DNA from: Sedimentisphaerales bacterium
GTDB taxonomy: Bacteria > Planctomycetota > Phycisphaerae > Sedimentisphaerales > Anaerohalosphaeraceae
NCBI GenBank assembly: GCA_016926155.1
Contig: JAFGPC010000048.1
Coordinates: 1-38,333 of the forward strand
Direction of reading: 5' to 3'
Length of the DNA stretch: 38,333 bases
The number at the start of each line of letters is the position of its first letter. The stretch's first letter is position 1. A program made the position numbers and the translations under genes. Under the pieces are notes generated by a model. The model searched no databases. It had not been told where the DNA came from and was given only the letters and a program-made list of their open reading frames with translations. Below are positions 7,665 through 16,070 of this stretch, in pieces.

Positions 7665-9149
7665 ATGAACCGACGACAATTTCTAAAAATCACAGCGGTT
7701 TCAGTAGGTGTCTCCTGTCTACCCGGTCTGTCATCCTTAGCAAAATCCGGTCGTAAGCACAATATCGTTTTTTTTCTGGTAGACGATCTGGGCTGGACAG
7801 ATTTGGGGTGTTATGGCAGTTCGTTCTATGAAACACCCAATATGGACCGACTAGCCGCAGAGGGCATGCGGTTCACAGATGCTTACGCCGCCTGTCCGGT
7901 CTGTTCACCAACCCGTGCCAGTATTATGACCGGTAAATATCCCACCCGTGTTGGAATTACTGACTGGATCCAGGGGATGCGTAAACAGAATCCAAAACTG
8001 ATCACCCCCGAGGACCGTCATGAACTGTCTCTGGAGGAAATCACCTTCCCCGAAGTACTAAAAAGGAATGGATATACCACATTTTTTGCCGGCAAGTGGC
8101 ACCTTGGCAGTGAAGGATATTATCCGGAAGACCAGGGCTTCGATATCAACATCGGCGGCCATGACAAAGGTTCCCCTCCAGGTGGGTATTTTTCACCTTA
8201 TAACAATCCCAAACTTTCCGATGGACCCAAGGGAGAATATTTAACTGATCGACTGGCCGAGGAAAGCGTTCGATTCCTGGAAACTCGAAAAGATCAGTCG
8301 AATCCCTTTTTGCTATATTTATCCTTTTATACGGTACATACACCTATCCAGGCCAAACAAGAACATATTGACAAGTACAAGGCTAAACTGGAGAGTTTGC
8401 CCGGACTAAAGGAGAATTTGTTTCGACCAGAACGTGTTTCTTTAACCAAACTTAAACAGAATGAACCATCCTATGCCGGTATGGTGGAAAGCATGGATAC
8501 TGCGGTTGGAAAAGTACTCGATAAGATTCGCCAACTGGGTATGGACCAAAATACTATAATCTTTTTCATGTCGGATAATGGAGGGCTGTCCACACTTCCG
8601 AAACGCCGTCGATGGGCGCCGACCAGCAATGTTCCGCTTCGAACCGGCAAGGGGTGGTGTTATGAAGGTGGTATCCGGGAACCGATGATCGTCAAATGGC
8701 CGGACGTAACGCAGCCGGGAAGTGTATGCTCAGTTCCAGTGATCAGTACGGATTTTTACCCGACGATTCTGGAAATGGTTGGTTTGCCTCTCCTGCCGGA
8801 ACAGCACAGGGATGGTATGAGTCTGGTTCCTTTGCTCAAGAGCGGCTGCGTACTCGATCGTCAGGCAATCTACTGGCATTATCCCCATTATCATGGCAGT
8901 GGTCATCGGCCCTCCGGCGCCATCCGGGCCGGAGATTGGAAACTGATTGAATTTTTTGAGGATAATACAGTCGAATTGTACAATCTTCGACGTGACTTGA
9001 GTGAACAGCATAACCTGGCCGCCGCCCTGCCCGATAAGGTCGACGGGTTGAAAAGGATGCTTAACGATTGGCGGAAGGCCACCGGGGCCAGAATGCCTCG
9101 GCCCAATCCCGATTACGATCCATCTAAAGATCCGGATGTCGAGCAATAA
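7665..9149 (+). CDS. Tat-exported formylglycine-dependent sulfatase (2)
   Basis: A 494-residue sulfatase with a Tat signal (MNRRQFLKITAVSVGVSCLPGLSSLA), the DDLGWTDLGCYGS metal-binding start and formylglycine Cys80 in CSPTR. FAGKWHLG (active-site Lys/His region) and FMSDNGG (metal Asp-Asn) are intact. It is more canonical than its neighbour and resembles the N-acetylgalactosamine-6-sulfatase/iduronate-2-sulfatase-like group abundant in Planctomycetota. The substrate cannot be fixed from sequence. AAGGAG precedes ATG 7665. The transcript ends at the hairpin at 9206-9244. Confidence 0.96.
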   Translation: MNRRQFLKITAVSVGVSCLPGLSSLAKSGRKHNIVFFLVDDLGWTDLGCYGSSFYETPNMDRLAAEGMRFTDAYAACPVCSPTRASIMTGKYPTRVGITDWIQGMRKQNPKLITPEDRHELSLEEITFPEVLKRNGYTTFFAGKWHLGSEGYYPEDQGFDINIGGHDKGSPPGGYFSPYNNPKLSDGPKGEYLTDRLAEESVRFLETRKDQSNPFLLYLSFYTVHTPIQAKQEHIDKYKAKLESLPGLKENLFRPERVSLTKLKQNEPSYAGMVESMDTAVGKVLDKIRQLGMDQNTIIFFMSDNGGLSTLPKRRRWAPTSNVPLRTGKGWCYEGGIREPMIVKWPDVTQPGSVCSVPVISTDFYPTILEMVGLPLLPEQHRDGMSLVPLLKSGCVLDRQAIYWHYPHYHGSGHRPSGAIRAGDWKLIEFFEDNTVELYNLRRDLSEQHNLAAALPDKVDGLKRMLNDWRKATGARMPRPNPDYDPSKDPDVEQ

Positions 9150-9205
9150 CCGCCAATATAATTTGAGCTTTCCAAGTGATCTCTCTCTTGCCAGTAATGA
9201 AAAGA

Positions 9206-9244
9206 AAATAGGTCGGGGCGAGAATCGCCTTGCGACCTATTTTT
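9206..9244 (+). terminator. Terminator after sulfatases, probably bidirectional
   Basis: AAATAGGTCG (9206-9215) pairs perfectly with CGACCTATTT (9233-9242), with the T-run continuing to 9244. On the opposite strand the stem is followed by TTTTCTTTTC, so it may also end the minus-strand gene at 9345-9677. Confidence 0.75.
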
Positions 9245-9344
9245 CGTGCGTATCAATTGCACCGGTGGATGTCGACAGGGCCATTCGTTCGAATGGCTCA
9301 GAAGCTTCTATTCCGGCCGGTACGATTGCCTTCTTGTGTCTTAC

Positions 9345-9677
9345 TTAGTCCTGGACACGTGCTTTGGCAGCAACAACTTCCGCAGCTCGGACCTTGGCGA
9401 CGGCGGCTTCGGCCTCTTCCTTGGCACGACGGGCCTTGATCACGATCTCTTCGGCACGACGAGCGGCTTCCTCGGCCTTTTCGACTTCCAGTTGTGCAGC
9501 GGCTTCCGCTTTCTGAATGGCATCTTCGGCTCGCTCTACGGCATCCAGAGCATCACGCTGTGCCTTTTCTGCGGCATGCAGGGCCTGCTCTTCGGCTTTG
9601 GCTTTGCTGACGGCCTTTACGGCTGCTTCTTCGGCTTTTTCGGCCAGAACTGTGGGCTTTGCCTTAGGTGTACTCAT
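9345..9677 (-). CDS. Ala/Glu/Lys-rich coiled-coil protein
   Basis: A 110-residue protein with almost continuous heptad-compatible helix (AEKAEEAAVKAV, AEEAARRAEEIVIKARRAKEEAEAAVAKV). It has no Gly, Cys, Asn or aromatic residue. ATG 9677-9675 is taken as the start because GGAG lies 8 bp upstream; an in-frame TTG six bases earlier is less likely. No signal peptide or membrane segment is seen. Function is unknown: it could be a structural or oligomerising small protein. The helix composition resembles AEEAARQVADLAEQALIHKAEAEQQ at the start of the acidic protein at 11215, so the genes may be related or work together. Low complexity means chance similarity is likely in searches. Confidence 0.65.
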   Translation of the reverse strand: MSTPKAKPTVLAEKAEEAAVKAVSKAKAEEQALHAAEKAQRDALDAVERAEDAIQKAEAAAQLEVEKAEEAARRAEEIVIKARRAKEEAEAAVAKVRAAEVVAAKARVQD

Positions 9678-10081
9678 GTTCAAATCTCCAATCCACCTGT
9701 TCCATCTTGATACGAATTAATTATCCGTTGATTCACATCAATCAACGATGCACGTCAGAATTTTCGGCCGACTTAAGGCCGTACTTAACTACTTCGTGGA
9801 CAAAGAAGGGCAAGTATTTCACTCGTTACGCCTTGCTTGTCCGGACTAATGCCTTCTCCGGTTTCGGAAAAAATAACGGTTTTTATCGGACGCCGGCTCG
9901 TTTATTCTTTTATCTGATCCTCGTGACCGTTATTTTCCGCACAACCAGCAACAAACGCCTCAAGTCCCTTTTTTGAAGTGCCGAACACGTATTCAAGTAT
10001 TTATGTCGGCGTTCCTTAAAGTATTGTAAATAACGCTCGAAAAGCAAAATAGGAAAGTAGGTCACAGGGAAGAGCAGCGTC
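9678..10081. promoter_or_regulatory. Divergent control region between coiled-coil genes
   Basis: About 400 bp without a convincing gene. It holds a perfect 8-bp inverted repeat (CGTTGATT, 6-bp spacer, AATCAACG) at 9726-9747 that overlaps a weak minus-strand promoter candidate for the coiled-coil gene. A shorter inverted repeat with CGGCC/GGCCG arms follows near 9765. The AT-rich part from about 9890 to 10080 presumably carries the promoter of the plus-strand acidic gene, but I see no clear -35/-10 pair there. Confidence 0.4.
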
Positions 10082-11182
10082 ATGTACCGAGAAGAGATGG
10101 AACGGATCCGGACCATTTTTGGGTCCGCACAACATACGCATCCAGAAGGTCACCTGGTCGAGGAAACATTGTCCGATAAATCCATCGACAACAGTGCCGA
10201 TACTGCAAATGCACTCTTGCCGGATATGGCCAACCGCATTCCCGACCTGGCGGAAACCTGTCTGCGACAACTGGATACGCTCGAATCCATCCATACCAGA
10301 CTTCCACAGCTTAGAGAACGTTGTCATCGGCTTACCGAATTGTTGCAACGGACACGGGATCAACTAATGGGATCTGCCGCAAACGGGAAGGATCATGAAA
10401 AATCCGTTCACCATAAATCATTCGAATTAGATACAACACAAAATCCCCATAATGTCGAATATAGTCATACAGGTACTGACAAGGAATCGGACGGGATCGA
10501 AATGCATCAGGGGGTAGAATCTATGGAATATTCCAGTAAATTGCAAACCTCGACGAAGTCGATGCAAACCATGTTGGAATCGAAGAATAACACCGAGATT
10601 TCAGGTCCGACAGTCGAATCTCAGGAAGCGGCCGATGATATTGATTTTCTCAACGAGTCAATTGACGACACAGTGCTTTTCGAAGAAGAACGAGAGCAGG
10701 CTTCTGCATCAATAGAATCCGTTCCCAATCCAGCCAAAGGATCAGAAATAGATTCTTTGCAAGGTATCCTATCAAAAGAAACGGTTTCCCATACAGGGGA
10801 TTCGACGGACGATTCGACTGAGTCGGCCGACCAGTTACTCCATACACTGGACGGTCTTGACGAAGAACTACTGCAATGCGCCCGAGCCACCGAACGAGCA
10901 GTCCGTGAACTCTTCAGCACAGATGATGAACATACCGGCCGTGTGTGGGAAATCGATGAAGATATGGATCAGGCCGAAGACCTGGGACTGGCTTTGACAA
11001 TGGGAAAACGGCGGAAGCCGGTTTCGGTTTCCAAATTCAAGAGCGTCAGTCGGATTCTGGATGAATTACATGGCAAAGTGCTTGATCTGACCGGTTCGGG
11101 TGAAGGATATGAACCAGCAGCCTATGAAGACTGGCTCGCTGAACTGGAGCAAATCGAAGCGGATCTGAACGAAGAAGCGTAG
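10082..11182 (+). CDS. Acidic hypothetical protein with terminal helical segments
   Basis: A 366-residue protein of unknown function, with no signal peptide or membrane segment. Residues 60-100 (IPDLAETCLRQLDTLESIHTRLPQL) and 265-285 (LLHTLDGLDEELLQCARATERAVREL) look helical. The middle (about 105-255) is Ser/Thr/Glu/Asp-rich and probably disordered. The C-terminal 80 residues contain a basic patch (MGKRRKPVSVSKFKSVSRILDEL) and end in WLAELEQIEADLNEEA. That last motif is echoed in LLAELGRIEAELEVAEEA near the start of the next gene, 32 bp downstream. ATG 10082 follows a GGGAAGAG stretch. Codon pattern and tight spacing support a real gene. Confidence 0.68.
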   Translation: MYREEMERIRTIFGSAQHTHPEGHLVEETLSDKSIDNSADTANALLPDMANRIPDLAETCLRQLDTLESIHTRLPQLRERCHRLTELLQRTRDQLMGSAANGKDHEKSVHHKSFELDTTQNPHNVEYSHTGTDKESDGIEMHQGVESMEYSSKLQTSTKSMQTMLESKNNTEISGPTVESQEAADDIDFLNESIDDTVLFEEEREQASASIESVPNPAKGSEIDSLQGILSKETVSHTGDSTDDSTESADQLLHTLDGLDEELLQCARATERAVRELFSTDDEHTGRVWEIDEDMDQAEDLGLALTMGKRRKPVSVSKFKSVSRILDELHGKVLDLTGSGEGYEPAAYEDWLAELEQIEADLNEEA

Positions 11183-11214
11183 CTGCAGAGAATATGAATC
11201 TTGGGAGATCACCT

Positions 11215-12813
11215 GTGAGTGATTGGGAAGAGAAAAATCTGGATGAACTGGACCAATCATTGGCTCAGGATCGAAAAGAGATCGATCTGTGTGACAGTCT
11301 ACTGGCTGAACTGGGGCGGATTGAAGCGGAACTGGAGGTAGCTGAAGAGGCGGCTCGCCAGGTAGCCGACCTTGCCGAACAAGCCCTGATTCACAAAGCG
11401 GAAGCGGAACAACAAGCCGTCAAGGCCCGAGAGGTCGTAGATGAAAGGGTACTTGAAAGAACGGTTCTTTCCGGAACAGATGCCGATAAGGAATTGGAGG
11501 GAGTAATCACAAAACAAACAACAGAACAGGCAACTGAGGAATCTGAGAAAACCGATATGGAAGAGGAAGTCTCTTTGGATGAATCGCTTGCATCACATGA
11601 AGATGAGCACACGACCCAAGCAAAAAATAACGAGGAAAGAATCGAGGACGGTCGGGAAGAATCCGTCGACGAAACAGAGAAAGAGATCGAGGAGGTAGAA
11701 TCCGTAGAGTCAATGCTCGAAGAACTCACAGAATCCGAACAAATTCCCTCCGACGAAGCGGAAGAAAACGATGAACCTTCTACACCAAAGGATCAAGATG
11801 CTCTTCTCGATGAAACCGAACCGGAAGAAACAACCGAGATGGCGGAAACTCCGGAGGAAATAGAAACGGCGCAGATTCCAGATGTGGAAGAAGATTCAGC
11901 GGAGGAAATGGAAGCCGGTAAAGTGGAAGAAACAGAGGAATCGGTGCTGGAAGAAGAACCGGTTTCGGTTGAATCTCAAGGCTCTGAACCGAAAGATATT
12001 CCGGATGAAGAGATGTCCCACGAACCAGAGAAGTCAAACTCGATCCAAGAATATGAAGAAGAGGATGCCGATACGCATGCACAGGAAGTAATAGACTCCA
12101 GCGAGCCGGTACAGGATGAGGTCGTAGATGTGGAGCAGGAGCAACCGCAAGAGAATCAGGAGGATCCTATCAAAGCAGAGATCGGTACGCAGACAGCAGA
12201 GGAAGTCACGGAGGAATCTTCGAGTGATGAGAAAGATGATGTCGATGCCTTACCGGAAACCGAATCAGAAGAAACTGCCAATGAAGCCACAATGAATCAA
12301 GAGTCTAATCCGGAAGACAAATCGGCAAGGGATACAATCCAGGAGGAGACAACGAAAGAGGAAGTTATTCCTGCCGATGAGGTTGATGCCGCCAATATAA
12401 TGCAAGATCAAGTATCGGAAGAAACACAGCCGGATGATTTACCTGTCGCCGAGGATGAATCAAATCCTGCGGATGAAGATGCAGCAGTGGTCGAACAGGT
12501 CGCCAACCAGGCCGAAAAAGAACCGTTCGAAGAAGAGGAAGAGACGGCCTTAGAAGAACAAACCAGTACACAGCCACTGGCAACGGAAAAGGAACATTCT
12601 TTGTCTGCGGTCAAAAATGCCCAGGATCAAGCGGTCGCAACAGTACAAATGCAGACAGATGCATCGGTCCAGACGATCATCCAGGCCGGTCAACAGGCTG
12701 CCGCCTCGCTGCAGGAACAGGCTACCCGGCTTTCTATGCCGCAAACGATCGCCGTTCCAATGAGCCAGTTTTCCAATAAGCGAAGACAGTATCATCTTCG
12801 CGGCCTATTCTAA
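11215..12813 (+). CDS. Very Glu-rich, largely disordered hypothetical protein
   Basis: A 532-residue protein if GTG 11215 is the start (GGGAG lies 7 bp upstream); an ATG 21 bp earlier lacks a good site. Three regions can be seen: an N-terminal coiled coil (about 1-85, ELDQSLAQDRKEIDLCDSLLAELGRIEAEL and on); a central 350-residue segment that is extremely rich in Glu, Asp, Ser and Thr and almost free of aromatics; and a C-terminal Gln/Ala helix (AVKNAQDQAVATVQMQTDASVQTI) ending in a basic, aromatic tail (SNKRRQYHLRGLF). No export signal is seen. Function is unknown: scaffold, filament or polycation-binding protein are all possible. It probably shares a transcript with the preceding acidic gene. 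Confidence 0.7.
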   Translation: MSDWEEKNLDELDQSLAQDRKEIDLCDSLLAELGRIEAELEVAEEAARQVADLAEQALIHKAEAEQQAVKAREVVDERVLERTVLSGTDADKELEGVITKQTTEQATEESEKTDMEEEVSLDESLASHEDEHTTQAKNNEERIEDGREESVDETEKEIEEVESVESMLEELTESEQIPSDEAEENDEPSTPKDQDALLDETEPEETTEMAETPEEIETAQIPDVEEDSAEEMEAGKVEETEESVLEEEPVSVESQGSEPKDIPDEEMSHEPEKSNSIQEYEEEDADTHAQEVIDSSEPVQDEVVDVEQEQPQENQEDPIKAEIGTQTAEEVTEESSSDEKDDVDALPETESEETANEATMNQESNPEDKSARDTIQEETTKEEVIPADEVDAANIMQDQVSEETQPDDLPVAEDESNPADEDAAVVEQVANQAEKEPFEEEEETALEEQTSTQPLATEKEHSLSAVKNAQDQAVATVQMQTDASVQTIIQAGQQAAASLQEQATRLSMPQTIAVPMSQFSNKRRQYHLRGLF

Positions 12814-12879
12814 GCAATCGCCAAATTATTCAGCTCAATCGAACAGAATCCCTTTTTCACATGGGACATAAATAATATT

Positions 12880-12912
12880 CTAGCATCGCACTAACATTCT
12901 GCTAATATGTCT
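12880..12912 (+). promoter_or_regulatory. Predicted Pho box upstream of phoB
   Basis: Three direct repeats with an exact 11-bp period and cores CTAGCA (12880), CTAACA (12891) and CTAATA (12902). Nine bases after the last core lies TATTCC (12917-12922) at the -10 position. This is the same layout as before pstS and the porin gene, and suggests autoregulation of phoB-phoR. Confidence 0.72.
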
Positions 12913-12958
12913 GGGGTATTCCTGGGTAGAGAATACTAACACCTTAAAGGGATAGCCT

Positions 12959-13660
12959 ATGGCCCGAGAAACGATCCTGGTTGTTGAAGATGAGGAAGAT
13001 GTTCTCGAACTGCTTCGTTACAACCTGGACAAAAACGGCTTTACCGTTCTGACCGCCATGACAGGGGAAGATGCTATTGATACAGCGCAGTCGGTCAAAC
13101 CGAATCTGATTTTACTTGATCTGATGCTTCCTGCCGTGGATGGATTGGAAGTATGCAAGATGCTCAAGAAAGAGTCTTCCACGGAGCACATCCCGATCAT
13201 CATGGTAACGGCCAAAGGGGATGAGGCCGACATTGTGACCGGTCTGGAGATCGGCGCCGACGACTACATTACCAAACCGTTTAGCCCACGAGTTCTGATC
13301 GCCCGAGTCAAGGCAGTATTACGTCGTCCTATCCGTTCGGCTGTTCCGGATCCGGCTGAATCTCCCCCGCTTCACCTTCACGGCATTGAGATCGATCCGG
13401 GCCGGCGGCGGGTGTTGGTCAGGGGTAAACCGATTGAGTTGACCAGTACGGAATTCGGCCTGCTGTATTTTCTGGCTTCCCGGCCGGGCTGGGTGTTTAC
13501 ACGATACCAAATCGTCGACGCCGTTCATGGAACCGATTATCCAGTGACGGATCGTTCGGTGGATGTACAGGTCGTGGGATTACGAAAGAAGCTGGGCTCC
13601 GGTGGGAAATTTGTGGAGACCGTTCGCGGGGTAGGATATCGTTTTAAAGACGTGGATTGA
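12959..13660 (+). CDS. phoB: Phosphate-type response regulator PhoB
   Basis: A 233-residue OmpR/PhoB-family regulator. The receiver domain (about 4-120) has the acidic pocket VVEDEED, phospho-acceptor Asp54 (LLDLMLP), Thr84 and Lys106 (YITKPFS). The C-terminal winged helix (about 135-232) contains ELTSTEFGLLYFLASRPGWVFTR and DRSVDVQVVGLRKKLG, with the typical RGVGYRF end. It starts at ATG 12959 behind AAAGG. The histidine kinase gene follows at 34 bp. The pst genes in the same window and the 11-bp repeat box upstream support assignment to phosphate control instead of another OmpR-type pathway. Confidence 0.93.
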   Translation: MARETILVVEDEEDVLELLRYNLDKNGFTVLTAMTGEDAIDTAQSVKPNLILLDLMLPAVDGLEVCKMLKKESSTEHIPIIMVTAKGDEADIVTGLEIGADDYITKPFSPRVLIARVKAVLRRPIRSAVPDPAESPPLHLHGIEIDPGRRRVLVRGKPIELTSTEFGLLYFLASRPGWVFTRYQIVDAVHGTDYPVTDRSVDVQVVGLRKKLGSGGKFVETVRGVGYRFKDVD

Positions 13661-13694
13661 ACAAGGCAAAACTGACGGGAACGGAACCAAATCC

Positions 13695-15470
13695 ATGCAA
13701 CGAAAAAAACTGCTCTGGCAACTTTACCCATATTACCTGGCAATCATTATATTGAGTCTGCTTGCCGTCGCCTGGTATGCTTCCGGTTCGTTGCGCCGGT
13801 TTTACCTAAAGCAGACTCGTTCCAATCTCGAAGCACGAGCCCGTATGATTCAAGAAAAGGCTGTAAATACCTACCGATCCCAGGGGACGCAGGCTCTGGA
13901 TGAACTAGTCAAACGGATGGGGCAAATCAGCAATACCCGAATTACGTATATTCTCCCGTCGGGCACCGTTATCGCCGATTCGGATGAAAGCCCCGTCGAT
14001 ATGGTTAACCATGCCGACCGGCCGGAGATCATTCAGGCCTACAAAGGACAAGTGGGCTGGGATTCACGTCCCAGCGATACTTTGAAAATCCGTATGCTAT
14101 ATGTAGCAGTACCGATTCTGGAGGGAGATCGGGTGGTTGGCGTGTTGCGCACTTCGGTTTCCCTAGCTTCGATAGACGAGGTGCTGACTGCGATTTATAC
14201 TCGTATCGCTATCGGAGGCTTTGTTATTGCGCTGCTCGCAGGTGTGTTAAGCTTTTTCGCTTCCCGACGAATAACCCGTCCGTTGGAGGAAATGCGTCGT
14301 GGAGCGGAACAATTCGCCCGGGGTGATCTGGGGCATAAGCTGCATGTCCCGGACTCGGAAGAGATCGCCTCCCTGGCAGAAGCGATGAACCAGATGGCCA
14401 TGGATCTGGATGAGCGGATTCGCACGATTATTACGCAACGCAATGAACAGCAGGCCGTACTGTCCAGTATGATCGAAGGAGTTGTGGCCGTCGACAAACA
14501 TTTCCACCTGATCAGCATCAACGATGCCGCCGCCGATCTGATCGGAATCCGAAATGAAGATTGCAAGGGAAAGAGCCTGCAGGAGGTAATCCGTAATACG
14601 GATTTGTATGAATTTGTTGTACGGGCCCTGCAAAGTAACCGGCCGATTGATGGGCAAATTGTTCTTCGAGAAATCGGAAAAGAGCAATTTATCCAGGCCC
14701 GGGGAGCCGTATTAATTGACGCCCACGGAAGTGAGATCGGGGCGGTGGTCGTGCTCAACGATGTTACGCAACTGCGACGACTTGAGAACATGCGAAAAGA
14801 CTTTGTGGCCAACGTATCCCATGAGTTGAAAACCCCCATTACGTCCATCAAAGGATTCATCGAGACACTTATGGACGGTGCTATCCACAATCCGGAAGAT
14901 GCAATGCGTTTTCTGGATATCATCGCCCGCCAGACTCATCGCCTCAACGCCATCGTGGATGACCTGCTGACTTTAAGCAAGATCGAACAGCAGACGGAAA
15001 AAACCGATATTGAACTGACCGCAGCATCCATTCGACCGGCTATCGCGGCGGCTGTGCAGCTTTGTGAAATCAAAGCCGGCGAAAAGCAGATTAAAATCGA
15101 ATGGGAATGTGATGAGGCTCTGCGTGCCAGGATCAATTCGGCATTGCTCGAACAGGCTGTGGTAAATCTGATCGACAATGCAATCAAATACAGTGAAACC
15201 GGCGCTTTAGTCCGGATTGAAGCCCTACAAACACAAACAGATGTGCAAATCCGGGTAATCGATCACGGCTGTGGAATCGAGGCAATGTATCTGCCGCGAT
15301 TGTTTGAACGGTTTTATCGCGTCGACAAGGCCCGCAGCCGAAAACTCGGCGGCACCGGACTGGGGCTGTCCATCGTTAAACACATTGCCCAGGCCCACAG
15401 CGGCCGGACCACGGTGCAAAGCACGCCAGGCCAGGGAAGCACTTTCACTATCCACCTGCCTCTACCCTAA
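13695..15470 (+). CDS. phoR: Phosphate regulon sensor histidine kinase PhoR
   Basis: A 591-residue membrane kinase that would phosphorylate PhoB. Order: TM1 (about 11-30), an extracytoplasmic domain of about 135 residues with a Cache-like strand pattern (ITYILPSGTVIADSDESP to MLYVAVPI), TM2 (171-189), HAMP (190-242), PAS (about 253-360), HisKA with His376 in VSHELKTP, then HATPase with LIDNAIKYSE, DHGCGI, FERFYRVD and GGTGLGLSIVKH. E. coli PhoR lacks such a large external domain; many Gram-positive PhoR proteins have one. It is the second gene of the phoB-phoR operon. Function in phosphate sensing is inferred from domain order and neighbourhood. Confidence 0.92.
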   Translation: MQRKKLLWQLYPYYLAIIILSLLAVAWYASGSLRRFYLKQTRSNLEARARMIQEKAVNTYRSQGTQALDELVKRMGQISNTRITYILPSGTVIADSDESPVDMVNHADRPEIIQAYKGQVGWDSRPSDTLKIRMLYVAVPILEGDRVVGVLRTSVSLASIDEVLTAIYTRIAIGGFVIALLAGVLSFFASRRITRPLEEMRRGAEQFARGDLGHKLHVPDSEEIASLAEAMNQMAMDLDERIRTIITQRNEQQAVLSSMIEGVVAVDKHFHLISINDAAADLIGIRNEDCKGKSLQEVIRNTDLYEFVVRALQSNRPIDGQIVLREIGKEQFIQARGAVLIDAHGSEIGAVVVLNDVTQLRRLENMRKDFVANVSHELKTPITSIKGFIETLMDGAIHNPEDAMRFLDIIARQTHRLNAIVDDLLTLSKIEQQTEKTDIELTAASIRPAIAAAVQLCEIKAGEKQIKIEWECDEALRARINSALLEQAVVNLIDNAIKYSETGALVRIEALQTQTDVQIRVIDHGCGIEAMYLPRLFERFYRVDKARSRKLGGTGLGLSIVKHIAQAHSGRTTVQSTPGQGSTFTIHLPLP

Positions 15471-15494
15471 ACCTATCGACACGGCTTTTCACTC

Positions 15495-15523
15495 TTGACA
15501 AAAACAGCATCCAAAGCTATTCT
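15495..15523 (+). promoter_or_regulatory. Predicted strong sigma70-type promoter
   Basis: A perfect TTGACA (15495-15500), a 17-bp spacer and TATTCT (15518-15523). It lies just after the phoR stop and 34 bp before the small membrane-protein gene, which is therefore probably transcribed on its own. Confidence 0.7.
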
Positions 15524-15556
15524 TTCAGGGAAGGATTTGTATAAAGGTTTGATTGC

Positions 15557-15991
15557 ATGAACCCGTTTTTTCAAGATCATATCCCCTATCTGATTGCAGG
15601 ACCGCTTTTGGCCGGATTGGTTTGTCTGATCCCAAAACAGAAAAAGATTTCACGTTTCTTCTCCCTGTTCTTTTTGGGGGTGGCATTGCAATATGTTCTT
15701 GCCGTTTTTTTCTTTTACTCTTTCCGTAACTATCTTGGAGAAGGTTATTCTTATATCGTTCTTGGCATATTCTGGGGAATCGGTTCTGCGATCCTGGCAG
15801 GTGTTGTTTTTGCCTTATGGCTAGGCGCCTATCTTTTTGACTGCCTGACTCTGCGCGGACCGGCTTTGACGGACCAAAACCAACATCCCAATAATACGCC
15901 GGCAACAGTAACTCTAAAAAAGAGCGAAGGAAATGCTCCGGAGACGAAAACAAATCACGATGGCTCTGGGAGTAATCATCAAAAGTATTGA
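15557..15991 (+). CDS. Small membrane protein, unknown function
   Basis: A 144-residue protein with three predicted membrane helices (about 9-25, 34-54 and 64-92) and a polar C-terminal tail of about 45 residues (QNQHPNNTPATVTLKKSEGN and on) that is likely cytoplasmic and disordered. No family is recognised. ATG 15557 follows AAAGG. It has its own promoter immediately after phoR and is not clearly linked to the phosphate genes. Confidence 0.65.
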   Translation: MNPFFQDHIPYLIAGPLLAGLVCLIPKQKKISRFFSLFFLGVALQYVLAVFFFYSFRNYLGEGYSYIVLGIFWGIGSAILAGVVFALWLGAYLFDCLTLRGPALTDQNQHPNNTPATVTLKKSEGNAPETKTNHDGSGSNHQKY

Positions 15992-16070
15992 AATTAGCAT
16001 CTCAATTAAGGTATTATTGAGACCGTAGCGCATTCGAATATCGATGATGAATTTAAACGGGAAACTTCGT

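Noticed and set aside
9246-9710. A 154-residue Gly/Phe/Leu-rich open frame on the plus strand
   Set aside because: It is antisense to the Ala/Glu/Lys coiled-coil gene, and its composition follows from that gene's codons. It has no start signal.
9668-9976. A 102-residue plus-strand open frame in the gap before the acidic genes
   Set aside because: No ribosome-binding site or protein pattern, and it overlaps the start of the minus-strand gene and a palindromic control site.
11391-12614. Several long open frames on the minus strand, rich in Ser and Leu, opposite the acidic genes
   Set aside because: They mirror the GAA/GAG/GAT codons of the Glu/Asp-rich plus-strand genes. They have no ribosome-binding sites and no recognisable protein pattern.
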